DNA of 5,748 nt from an uncultured Treponema sp. Its GTDB lineage: Bacteria > Spirochaetota > Spirochaetia > Treponematales > Treponemataceae. Each line of letters starts with the position of its first letter. Within the stretch, counting starts at the first letter, position 1. The notes beneath the pieces were generated by a model that made no database searches, was not told the origin of the DNA, and saw only the letters and a program-made list of their open reading frames with translations. The translations under genes and the position numbers were made by a program. The DNA lies in the NCBI GenBank assembly GCA_937902445.1, contig CALELJ010000246.1, positions 1-5,748 on the forward strand. The letters run 5' to 3'. Shown here one piece after another: positions 1 to 5,748 of this stretch.

Positions 1-521
1 ATACGTTTAGCCTGTTTGTCCAAAGATTCCATAGAACGGAGAAGTGGAGTTTTCTTATCAAGAGCTTCACCTGTGTAAGAACAGAAAGCTGTTGGAATAC
101 AAAGTGTATGTTCCTTGATGAATGGATATGATGTTGGATCCCAAACTGTATAACCGCGGGCTTCGAATGTTGCACGGTGACCGCCGTTAGGGAAAGAAGA
201 AGCATCAGGTTCACCCTTGACGAGTTCCTTTCCGCTGAATGTCATGATTACTGTTCCATCGTCCTGTGGATTGATGAAGCTGTCATGCTTTTCTGCTGTA
301 ATTCCTGTAAGTGGCTGGAACCAGTGTGCGAAGTGTGTTGCACCGTTTTCAATTGCCCATTCCTTCATTGCGTGAGCAACAACGTTGGCAACATCAAGCT
401 GAAGTGGTTCGCCGTTATCCAAAGTCTTCTTGAGTGCTTTGAATGTTTCCTTTGGAAGACGATCTTTCATTGTCTTCTGGTTGAAAACCATGCTTCCGAA
501 AAGTTCTGGTACATTTGTCAT
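1..521 (-). CDS. glnN: Glutamine synthetase type III, N-terminal part (3' end outside window)
   Basis: Cytoplasmic ATP-dependent ligase that joins ammonia to glutamate to give glutamine, the entry step of the GS/GOGAT cycle. The first 173 codons are visible. The start at 519-521 is chosen because translation begins [14 protein letters not shown], the usual start of type III enzymes, and a G-rich ribosome binding site lies just upstream. Family hallmarks in order are [70 protein letters not shown] and [20 protein letters not shown]. Such proteins are normally around 700 residues, so roughly three quarters of the gene, including most of the catalytic barrel, is missing here only because the window ends. 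The reading frame is intact. The gene follows the gltBD-pyrG operon on the same strand but is separated from it by a terminator and a structured leader, so it probably has its own control. A possible promoter (TTGTCG at 557-562, 15-base spacer, TAATAT at 536-541) is weak and would give almost no leader. Confidence 0.95.
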   Translation of the reverse strand, partial: MTNVPELFGSMVFNQKTMKDRLPKETFKALKKTLDNGEPLQLDVANVVAHAMKEWAIENGATHFAHWFQPLTGITAEKHDSFINPQDDGTVIMTFSGKELVKGEPDASSFPNGGHRATFEARGYTVWDPTSYPFIKEHTLCIPTAFCSYTGEALDKKTPLLRSMESLDKQAKR

Positions 522-526
522 TTTAT

Positions 527-533
527 AACCCCC
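527..533 (-). promoter_or_regulatory. Ribosome binding site of glnN
   Basis: The minus strand reads GGGGGTT followed by ATAAA and then the start codon. It is an unusual, G-only Shine-Dalgarno without the AGGAG core seen before gltD and pyrG. It lies between the leader hairpin (554-609) and the start and is not paired in that hairpin, so translation should not be blocked by it. Confidence 0.55.
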
Positions 534-548
534 AAATATTATTGAAAT

Positions 549-609
549 AAAAAAGGCGACAATAGATGCGTCATGACACGTCTGCCATCACGCGACCCCA
601 TTGTCGCCT
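549..609 (-). terminator. Terminator-shaped long hairpin in the glnN leader
   Basis: On the minus strand a perfect 10-bp outer stem, AGGCGACAAT/ATTGTCGCCT (600-609 with 554-563), encloses an internal loop. A second stem follows, GCGTGATGGC with GTCATGACGC (584-593 with 568-577), containing one G-G mismatch and one G-U pair and closed by the loop AGACGT. The 3' arm runs straight into TTTTTT (549-554). This is the shape of an intrinsic terminator acting on minus-strand transcription. It sits 32 bases before the glnN start and downstream of a separate, complete terminator for pyrG. It may be a second back-up terminator for the operon or an attenuator of glnN. I do not recognise a known riboswitch in it. 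Confidence 0.6.
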
Positions 610-611
610 CT

Positions 612-627
612 AAAGCCTTTAGGCCTT
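612..627 (-). other. Small hairpin just upstream of the glnN leader hairpin
   Basis: On the minus strand AAGGCC pairs with GGCTTT (one G-U pair) around a TAAA loop. It stands two bases before the large hairpin at 554-609. Its 5' side with the base before it, AAAAGGC (623-629), could instead pair with GCCTTTT at the foot of the large hairpin (551-557), which would be a competing fold. The stem is short, so chance is possible. Confidence 0.3.
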
Positions 628-640
628 TTACTTACCAAAA

Positions 641-679
641 TAAAAAACGCCGCTGATACCTTCATTGGAATCAACGGCG
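641..679 (-). terminator. Intrinsic terminator of the gltB-gltD-pyrG operon
   Basis: About 65 bases after the pyrG stop, the minus strand forms CGCCG TTGAT TCC, loop AATGAA, then GG TATCA GCGGCG. The stem has 11 pairs (5 outer, 4 middle, 2 inner) with two single mismatches (653/674 and 658/669). A run of six T residues (642-647) follows directly. A GC-rich stem plus a U tract is the standard rho-independent form. There is no matching T run on the other side, so it acts only on minus-strand transcription. Confidence 0.85.
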
Positions 680-744
680 CCTTTGTCGTATGTCCATAAT
701 CTACAATACCAGCAAAAAAGTTACTTGTATTTTTCGGAACTAAT

Positions 745-2358
745 CTACTTTTTGCTACCAGCCTCTGCACTTGCCTTTACGAAGCCGGAGAAAAGCGGAT
801 GAGGCCTGTTTGGACGGCTCTTGAATTCCGGATGGAACTGAACTCCAACGTAGAAATCATTCTCCGCAATTTCGACAGTCTCAACGATGTATCCGTCTGG
901 ACTTGTTCCGCTGATTGTAAGACCTGCGTTTTCAAGCTGCTCACGGAATTCATTGTTGAACTCATAGCGGTGACGATGGCGTTCGCTGATCTTTTCAGCA
1001 CCATAGCATTTTTCCATCATAGTGCCGCTCTTGATTTTGCAAGGGTATGCGCCCAGACGCAGAGTTCCGCCTTTATTGACATCATCATTCTGATCAGGAA
1101 GGAAATCGATGATCTTGTACTGGTTGTCAGGATCAAATTCACCGCTGTTTGCATTTTTCATACCGGCAACATATCTTGCAAAACTGATACAGGCAATCTG
1201 CATACCAAGACAGATTCCAAGATACGGAACATTGTTTTTGCGGCAGTAGTTGGCTGCAAGAATCATTCCTTCAACTCCACGCTCACCGAATCCACCAGGA
1301 ACAATGACACCGTCAACTTCAGAAAGAATTTCCACAACCGTAGAATCGTTTATCGTCTCGCTGTCGATCCACTTGATATCAACATCAGCACCGATACCAT
1401 AACCTGCATGGCGCAAGGCTTCAGCAACTGAAAGATAGGCATCATGAAGCTGAACATATTTGCCCACAAGACCAATGGTAACTTTCTTGTTGAGGTTGTG
1501 GATCTTGTCCAGCATTGCATTCCATTCAGAAATGTCGGCTTCAGGACTTGTGATTCCAAGAAGACGGCAGACTGTATCACTCATGTGCTGCTTCTTAAGC
1601 ATGACAGGAACTTCATAAAGACTTGGCAATGTGAGGTTTTCAATTACGCAGTCTTCTGAAACGTTACAGAACATGGCAACCTTCTTGAAAATTGAAGGTT
1701 CAAGTTTTTCATCACAGCGCAGAACGATGATATCCGGTTTGATACCCATGCCCTGGAGTTCCTTTACGCTGTGCTGTGTCGGCTTTGTCTTGTGCTCGTC
1801 GGAACCACTCAGGAACGGAAGAAGAGTAACGTGAATGTAGATTGCATTTTCACGGCCTACTTCAAGACCAACCTGACGGATTGCCTCGATGAAAGGCTGG
1901 CTTTCAATGTCACCTGTTGTTCCGCCTACTTCTGTAATTACAACATCCGCACCTGTTTCCTTTCCAACATTGTAGATGAAGCTTTTGATTTCATTTGTAA
2001 TATGCGGAATAACCTGAACCGTCTCACCAAGGTATTCACCACGGCGTTCCTTGTTGAGGACATTCCAGTAAACTTTTCCTGAAGTGAGATTTGAATACTT
2101 GTTCAGGTTTTCATCGATGAAGCGTTCGTAGTGACCAAGGTCAAGGTCTGTTTCAGCACCATCTTCAGTAACATAGACTTCACCGTGCTGATACGGACTC
2201 ATTGTACCAGGATCGACATTGATATATGGATCAAGTTTCTGGGATGCAACCTTAAGTCCACGTGACTTGAGGAGGCGGCCAAGAGATGCAGCGGTGATTC
2301 CCTTACCAAGACCGGAAACAACTCCGCCCGTGACGAAAATATACTTTGTATTTTTCAT
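745..2358 (-). CDS. pyrG: CTP synthase (glutamine hydrolysing)
   Basis: Makes CTP from UTP, ATP and glutamine, the last step of pyrimidine nucleotide synthesis, in the cytoplasm. At 537 residues it has full family length. The N-terminal synthetase domain (about 1-265) has the P-loop [10 protein letters not shown] (11-20), the [20 protein letters not shown] segment (41-60), [12 protein letters not shown] (69-80, with the likely Mg ligand D71) and [12 protein letters not shown] (142-153). The C-terminal class I glutamine amidotransferase domain (about 290-537) has the oxyanion-hole segment VPGGFGERG (353-361), nucleophile C383 in GICLGMQ, and H509 and E511 in VQFHPEF. All catalytic residues are present. 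The start is fixed by the conserved [12 protein letters not shown] opening and by an AGGAG six bases upstream. It lies 9 bases after gltD and is probably translationally coupled to it; a terminator follows the gene. No lesions or unusual insertions were seen. Confidence 0.98.
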   Translation of the reverse strand: MKNTKYIFVTGGVVSGLGKGITAASLGRLLKSRGLKVASQKLDPYINVDPGTMSPYQHGEVYVTEDGAETDLDLGHYERFIDENLNKYSNLTSGKVYWNVLNKERRGEYLGETVQVIPHITNEIKSFIYNVGKETGADVVITEVGGTTGDIESQPFIEAIRQVGLEVGRENAIYIHVTLLPFLSGSDEHKTKPTQHSVKELQGMGIKPDIIVLRCDEKLEPSIFKKVAMFCNVSEDCVIENLTLPSLYEVPVMLKKQHMSDTVCRLLGITSPEADISEWNAMLDKIHNLNKKVTIGLVGKYVQLHDAYLSVAEALRHAGYGIGADVDIKWIDSETINDSTVVEILSEVDGVIVPGGFGERGVEGMILAANYCRKNNVPYLGICLGMQIACISFARYVAGMKNANSGEFDPDNQYKIIDFLPDQNDDVNKGGTLRLGAYPCKIKSGTMMEKCYGAEKISERHRHRYEFNNEFREQLENAGLTISGTSPDGYIVETVEIAENDFYVGVQFHPEFKSRPNRPHPLFSGFVKASAEAGSKK

Positions 2359-2364
2359 AAAGGG

Positions 2365-2369
2365 CTCCT
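2365..2369 (-). promoter_or_regulatory. Ribosome binding site of pyrG overlapping the gltD stop codon
   Basis: The minus strand reads TGTAGGAGCCCTTTATG. AGGAG begins inside the TAG stop of gltD (2368-2370) and lies six bases before the pyrG ATG. Ribosomes ending gltD therefore sit on the pyrG initiation site, which suggests translational coupling. Confidence 0.85.
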
Positions 2370-3894
2370 ACAGATTTGAATATCCCATTAGGAAACTGTC
2401 AATTTCCCTTGCACATTCACGACCTTCAGCAATTGCCCATACAACAAGGGACTGACCGCGTCTCATGTCACCGCAAGCAAAAACCTTGTCTACGCTGGTT
2501 CTGTATTTGCCTTCGTCAGCTGCAACAGTTCCGCGTGGAGTCATTTCTGTACCAAAAGCCTTTGGAGTATATTCTTCTGCACCAAGGAATCCTGCGGCAA
2601 CAAGAATCATGTCAGCCTTAAGTTCCTTTTCCGTGCCTTCGATTTCACAAAGTTTTCTCTGGCCGTCAACATTTCTGAATTCAACCTGAACAGTCTTAAC
2701 GCCAGTTACGTGACCGTCCTTCTGGTAGATTTCCTTGATTGTTGTCTTGTATACGCGAGGATCTTCTCCCTGTGTTGCGATAACTTCCATCTGGCCGTAG
2801 TCTGTCTTGAGAACCTTTGGCCACTGTGGCCATGGATTGTTTTCTGCGCGCTCAACAGGAGGCTTTGGCATCATTTCAAGTGCAACAACATTTGCAGCCC
2901 CAAGGCGGACACATGTACCTGTACAGTCATTTCCTGTATCACCGCCACCAACGATGATTACATGCTTTCCCTGAGGATCCATGTCACCAAGAGCAATAGG
3001 TCCCTTCGACAGGCTCAGGGATCCTAAGCGAACAACTTCCTTTGTAACTGCTGTAAGGAAATCAACGGCAGGATAAATTCCGACTGAATCTTCACCGGCA
3101 ACATTGAGCTTGCGTGCCTTTTTTGCACCACAACAAAGTGCAACGGCATCAAAGTCCTTGAGAAGGTCTTCTGCCTTTTTGTCAGCACCTACATTTGCAT
3201 TGCATACAAACTCAACGCCTTCTGCTTTCATAAGATCAACACGGCGGTCGATGATTTTCTTATCAAGCTTCATGTTTGGAATGCCGTACATCAAAAGTCC
3301 ACCAACGTGGTCTTCGCGTTCAAAAACTGTAACGCTGTGTCCGCGGCGGTTGAGCAGATCTGCAACAGCAAGACCTGCAGGGCCTGAACCAACGACTGCG
3401 ATTTTCTTTCCGCTTCTTACCTTTGGAACCTGTGGCTTCATGTAGCCAGACTCAAAGGCTTTCTCGATGATGTAAAGTTCGTTGTCGTGGATTGTAACAG
3501 GATCCTTGATGTCCTTTCCATCGCTGTAATCTTTTTCCATTGAGATACAGTTACATGCCTTTTCGCAGAGGGCTGGACATACACGGCCTGTGAATTCCGG
3601 GAAACTTGAAGTCTTCAAAAGTCTCCAGGCTGCCATGTCGTACTGGCCCTTGTAAAGTGCATCGTTCCATTCAGGAATGAAGTTGTGGAGCGGACATCCT
3701 GTTACCATTCCGCCAAGCTTGATGGCACTCTGGCACATAGGTACACCGCAGTTCATACAGCGGCTTGCCTGCTTGCGTCGGTCTTCGTCGTTGAGCAGGA
3801 CGTGCATCTCATTAAAATTCTGAAGACGGATTTTCGGTTCAATCCAGTCGTTTTCTATTCTTGTATATTGTATAAATCCGTTAGCCTTTCCCAT
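2368..3894 (-). CDS. gltD: Glutamate synthase [NADPH] small subunit
   Basis: Flavoprotein and iron-sulfur subunit that oxidises NADPH and passes electrons through 4Fe-4S clusters to the FMN of GltB. The 508 residues are near the usual length. The N-terminal double cluster domain has C46, C49, C54 and C67 (CMNCGVPMC, TGCP), then C106, C110, C114 and C116 (VCPALCEKACNC). An FAD Rossmann motif VGSGPAG (168-174) is followed by GGLLMYGIPNMKL (198-210). The NADPH Rossmann motif VGGGDTGND (315-323) follows, and the C-terminal FAD segment is ACGDMRRGQS (473-482). The start MGKANGFIQYTR is supported by AAGGAG ten bases upstream. It lies 17 bases after gltB and 9 before pyrG. Oddity: residues 291-299 (GSLSLSKGP) are encoded by a palindromic repeat at 2999-3024 and lie in the variable loop just before the NADPH motif, where related proteins differ in length. 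No conserved residue is lost. Confidence 0.97.
   Translation of the reverse strand: MGKANGFIQYTRIENDWIEPKIRLQNFNEMHVLLNDEDRRKQASRCMNCGVPMCQSAIKLGGMVTGCPLHNFIPEWNDALYKGQYDMAAWRLLKTSSFPEFTGRVCPALCEKACNCISMEKDYSDGKDIKDPVTIHDNELYIIEKAFESGYMKPQVPKVRSGKKIAVVGSGPAGLAVADLLNRRGHSVTVFEREDHVGGLLMYGIPNMKLDKKIIDRRVDLMKAEGVEFVCNANVGADKKAEDLLKDFDAVALCCGAKKARKLNVAGEDSVGIYPAVDFLTAVTKEVVRLGSLSLSKGPIALGDMDPQGKHVIIVGGGDTGNDCTGTCVRLGAANVVALEMMPKPPVERAENNPWPQWPKVLKTDYGQMEVIATQGEDPRVYKTTIKEIYQKDGHVTGVKTVQVEFRNVDGQRKLCEIEGTEKELKADMILVAAGFLGAEEYTPKAFGTEMTPRGTVAADEGKYRTSVDKVFACGDMRRGQSLVVWAIAEGRECAREIDSFLMGYSNL
2999..3024 (-). repeat. REP-like palindromic repeat, copy A, in frame inside gltD
   Basis: A 26-base element with core CTGAGCCTGTCGAAG that folds as a hairpin on the gene's sense strand. 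GG pairs with CC, then TCCCT with AGGGA with one bulged A, then GAG and CGA face each other around CCTGT. It is read in frame as GSLSLSKGP. The 15-base core is identical to that of copy C in gltB (4850-4875). TA lies on both sides of the element, which could be a two-base target duplication or chance. Confidence 0.85.
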
Positions 3895-3904
3895 TTGTAA
3901 GTAA

Positions 3905-3910
3905 CTCCTT
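3905..3910 (-). promoter_or_regulatory. Ribosome binding site of gltD
   Basis: AAGGAG on the minus strand lies ten bases before the gltD ATG, inside the 17-base gltB-gltD gap. There is no room for a promoter in that gap, which supports cotranscription of the two subunits. Confidence 0.85.
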
Positions 3911-3911
3911 T

Positions 3912-5748
3912 TTATGCTGTAACCTTCTTGAAAGCTTCAAGCAAAGCATCGTCGTGGTTCATTCCGGCAGCTTCTGCCACCGCAATTTCCTTGAGTACCT
4001 TTGCATAGTCATTAGGAATGATCTTCTTGAAGCTCTTGAGGCTCTTGTCCCAGTCAGAAAGGATTTCCTTTCCTCTTGCACTGCCTGTCTCAGCAACATG
4101 CTTTTCAACAAGAGATTTTACAACATCAATATCATGTTCTTCAGAAAGTTCACTCATGGTTACAAGTTCACCGTTAAGGCGCTGGTAAAGGTCATGGTTT
4201 TCATCGAGAACGTAGGCAACACCACCGGACATACCTGCAGCGAGGTTGCGTCCTGTAGAACCGAGGATTACGGCTGTTCCGCCTGTCATATATTCAAGAC
4301 CGTGGTCACCGCATCCTTCAGCAACAACTGTTGCACCAGAGTTTCTTACGCAGAATCTTTCACCGGCAATACCATTGATGAATGCCTGACCGCTTGTAGC
4401 ACCAAAGCAGCATACGTTACCTACGATGATGTTTTCTTCAGCCTTGTAAGCGGCATCCTTAGGAACGGAAACTACAATTTTTCCACCGCTCAAGCCCTTT
4501 CCAAGACCGTCGTTTGCATCACCTGTAAGACGCATTGTAAGTCCCTTAGGAATGAAGGCACCAAAGCTCTGGCCACCGCCACCGTTTGCATTTACAACAA
4601 AACTGTCTTCTTCCAGTGTATTTCCAAATGCCTTCTGGATTTCTGAACCGAGGATCGTACCTACAGTTCTGTCTGTAGAAGAAACGGTTACATCGAAAGA
4701 TCCCTTCTTTGACTTTGAAACCTTGGCAAATGCTGGAAGCAAAGTCTTTTCATCGACAGTCTTTTCAAGTTCAAAGTCAAATACATCTTCAGGAACAAAG
4801 TGAGTAGCGGACCCTTCGACTGCACTCAGGGATCCTGATTGTGAAGAGAGGATCACTGAGCCTGTCGAAGTGTCCCTTGCTAAAATTCTTGACATATCAA
4901 CAAGGTTTGCCCTTTCGAAAGCACCCTTTTCCTTGATTCCAAGAAGTTCGCTGTGACCGCACATTTCTTCTACGCTGTGGAAACCAAGTTTTGCCATGAT
5001 TTCGCGGAGTTCCTGTGCAATGAACTTCATGAAGTTTTCAACGTATTCAGGTTTTCCAGTAAAGCGCTTTCTGAGTTCACTGTTCTGAGTTGCAACACCA
5101 AATGGACATGTATCCAGGTTACATACACGCATCATTGCACAACCCATTGTGATGAGAGGTGCTGTTGCAAAACCGAATTCTTCCGCACCAAGCAGACATG
5201 CGATGGCAACATCACGGCCGCTCATAAGCTTACCGTCTGTTTCGATTACAACGCGGCTGCGAAGTCCGTTCTGGATCAAAGTCTGATGTGTTTCTGCAAG
5301 ACCAAGTTCCCAAGGAAGACCTGCGTGATGGATAGAGCTCAATGGAGCAGCACCTGTTCCGCCGTCGTGTCCTGAAATAAGGATAACCTGAGCACCAGCT
5401 TTTGCAACACCGGCTGCGATTGTTCCGACTCCTGCTTCTGAAACAAGCTTTACTGAAATACGTGCGGCTCTGTTTGCATTCTTAAGGTCGTAGATAAGCT
5501 GTGCAAGGTCTTCGATAGAATAAATATCGTGGTGTGGTGGTGGCGAAATAAGTGAAACACCAGGAGTTGCGTAACGAGTTGTAGCAATCCATGGATAAAC
5601 TTTTTTGCCAGGTAAGTGTCCACCTTCACCAGGCTTAGCACCCTGAGCCATCTTAATCTGAATTTCTTTTGCAGAAAGAAGATATTCTTCTGTTACACCA
5701 AAACGACCAGATGCAACCTGTTTAATTGCTGAATTATATTCAGTTCCA
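3912..5748 (-). CDS. gltB: Glutamate synthase large subunit, C-terminal part (5' end outside window)
   Basis: Catalytic subunit that moves the amide nitrogen of glutamine to 2-oxoglutarate and forms two glutamates using electrons from GltD. The frame is open to the window edge, so the first 33 visible codons precede an internal Met that should not be taken as the start. The visible 611 residues are the C-terminal part of a protein normally near 1500. Numbering from the first visible codon, the FMN/synthase barrel runs to about 285. It holds [20 protein letters not shown] (29-48), [19 protein letters not shown] and the 3Fe-4S cysteines C203, C209 and C214 ([12 protein letters not shown], spacing C-x5-C-x4-C). 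A linker follows, then the GXGXG beta-helix domain (about 365-515; [36 protein letters not shown]). Oddity: residues about 292-313 are encoded by a pair of inverted palindromic repeats (4809-4875) in the linker, with the frame preserved. The N-terminal amidotransferase domain is not visible. Confidence 0.97.
   Translation of the reverse strand, partial: GTEYNSAIKQVASGRFGVTEEYLLSAKEIQIKMAQGAKPGEGGHLPGKKVYPWIATTRYATPGVSLISPPPHHDIYSIEDLAQLIYDLKNANRAARISVKLVSEAGVGTIAAGVAKAGAQVILISGHDGGTGAAPLSSIHHAGLPWELGLAETHQTLIQNGLRSRVVIETDGKLMSGRDVAIACLLGAEEFGFATAPLITMGCAMMRVCNLDTCPFGVATQNSELRKRFTGKPEYVENFMKFIAQELREIMAKLGFHSVEEMCGHSELLGIKEKGAFERANLVDMSRILARDTSTGSVILSSQSGSLSAVEGSATHFVPEDVFDFELEKTVDEKTLLPAFAKVSKSKKGSFDVTVSSTDRTVGTILGSEIQKAFGNTLEEDSFVVNANGGGGQSFGAFIPKGLTMRLTGDANDGLGKGLSGGKIVVSVPKDAAYKAEENIIVGNVCCFGATSGQAFINGIAGERFCVRNSGATVVAEGCGDHGLEYMTGGTAVILGSTGRNLAAGMSGGVAYVLDENHDLYQRLNGELVTMSELSEEHDIDVVKSLVEKHVAETGSARGKEILSDWDKSLKSFKKIIPNDYAKVLKEIAVAEAAGMNHDDALLEAFKKVTA
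4809..4835 (-). repeat. REP-like palindromic repeat, copy B, in frame inside gltB
   Basis: A 27-base element in the same orientation relative to the gene as copy A. It is translated as GSLSAVEGS. The sense strand folds as GGA/TCC and CCCT/AGGG with one bulged T and a GAG...CGA-flanked loop. The loop sequence (TGCAGT region) differs from copies A and C and is one base longer, while the stem stays perfectly paired. Confidence 0.82.
4850..4875 (+). repeat. REP-like palindromic repeat, copy C, inverted partner of copy B
   Basis: A 26-base element whose core CTGAGCCTGTCGAAG equals that of copy A but lies in the opposite direction, so gltB reads its complement as roughly RDTSTGSVI. Its stem is GGA/TCC and CACT/AGTG with one bulged T. 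Compared with copy B, one stem pair has changed from C-G to A-T on both sides. It is separated from copy B by 14 bases (4836-4849), and together the two form a larger imperfect inverted repeat of about 67 bases. Confidence 0.85.

Noticed and set aside
572..593. Possible sigma-54 promoter (TGGCAG on the minus strand) for glnN
   Set aside because: The required TTGC-type element is missing at the correct spacing, and the bases are accounted for by the hairpin stem.
588..770. Minus-strand open frame of 60 codons after pyrG
   Set aside because: It overlaps the pyrG 3' end in another frame, runs through the operon terminator and into the next hairpin, and has no convincing ribosome binding site.
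799..1431. Plus-strand open frame of 210 codons
   Set aside because: It lies wholly inside pyrG, which has full length and all catalytic motifs. The translation resembles no protein family and is a codon-composition shadow.
2968..2980. TCCCTGAGGATCC in gltD, resembling a broken end of the palindromic repeat
   Set aside because: It encodes the DPQG residues just before the conserved GKH of the NADPH-binding segment, and the rest of the repeat core is absent. The likeness is limited to short words in the wrong order.
3954..4646. Plus-strand open frame of 230 codons
   Set aside because: It lies opposite gltB over the conserved GXGXG domain. It has no ribosome binding site or recognisable motif and is an antisense shadow.
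5649..5651. ATG as a gltB start codon
   Set aside because: The frame stays open upstream to the window edge, and QIK before this Met belongs to the conserved glutamate synthase motif, so the Met is internal.

Overview
The window is a compact block of bacterial nitrogen metabolism genes, all on the minus strand. Reading in the direction of transcription (right to left), it holds the C-terminal 611 codons of the large glutamate synthase subunit (gltB, 5' end outside the window), the complete small subunit (gltD), complete CTP synthase (pyrG), a terminator, a structured leader, and the first 173 codons of a type III glutamine synthetase (glnN, 3' end outside the window). No tRNA, rRNA, CRISPR array, transposase or complete insertion sequence is visible.

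Organism: the moderate GC content, AGGAG-type ribosome binding sites, type III glutamine synthetase and two-subunit NADPH-type glutamate synthase fit an anaerobic host-associated bacterium. The overall look is closest to a Treponema-like spirochaete. This is an inference from protein flavour and is not proven by the window; a Clostridia-like host cannot be excluded.

Layout: gltB and gltD are 17 bases apart. gltD and pyrG are 9 bases apart, and the pyrG ribosome binding site overlaps the gltD stop codon, so gltB-gltD-pyrG looks like one operon. It ends at a clear intrinsic terminator at 641-679. The 223-base gap before glnN also holds a small hairpin (612-627) and a long terminator-shaped hairpin (554-609), which ends 32 bases before the glnN start codon and is a candidate attenuator.

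Functional link: GlnN makes glutamine from glutamate and ammonia. GltBD takes the amide nitrogen of glutamine to turn 2-oxoglutarate into two glutamates, and PyrG takes the same nitrogen to make CTP from UTP. The operon therefore groups two glutamine consumers next to the glutamine producer.

The most unusual content is a family of short palindromic repeats (core CTGAGCCTGTCGAAG) inserted in frame inside coding sequence: one copy in gltD and a head-to-head pair in gltB. The copies keep a hairpin through a compensatory base change and are translated into Ser/Gly-rich linker peptides without breaking the genes. They resemble REP/BIME elements that have colonised tolerant inter-domain sites of essential-type enzymes.
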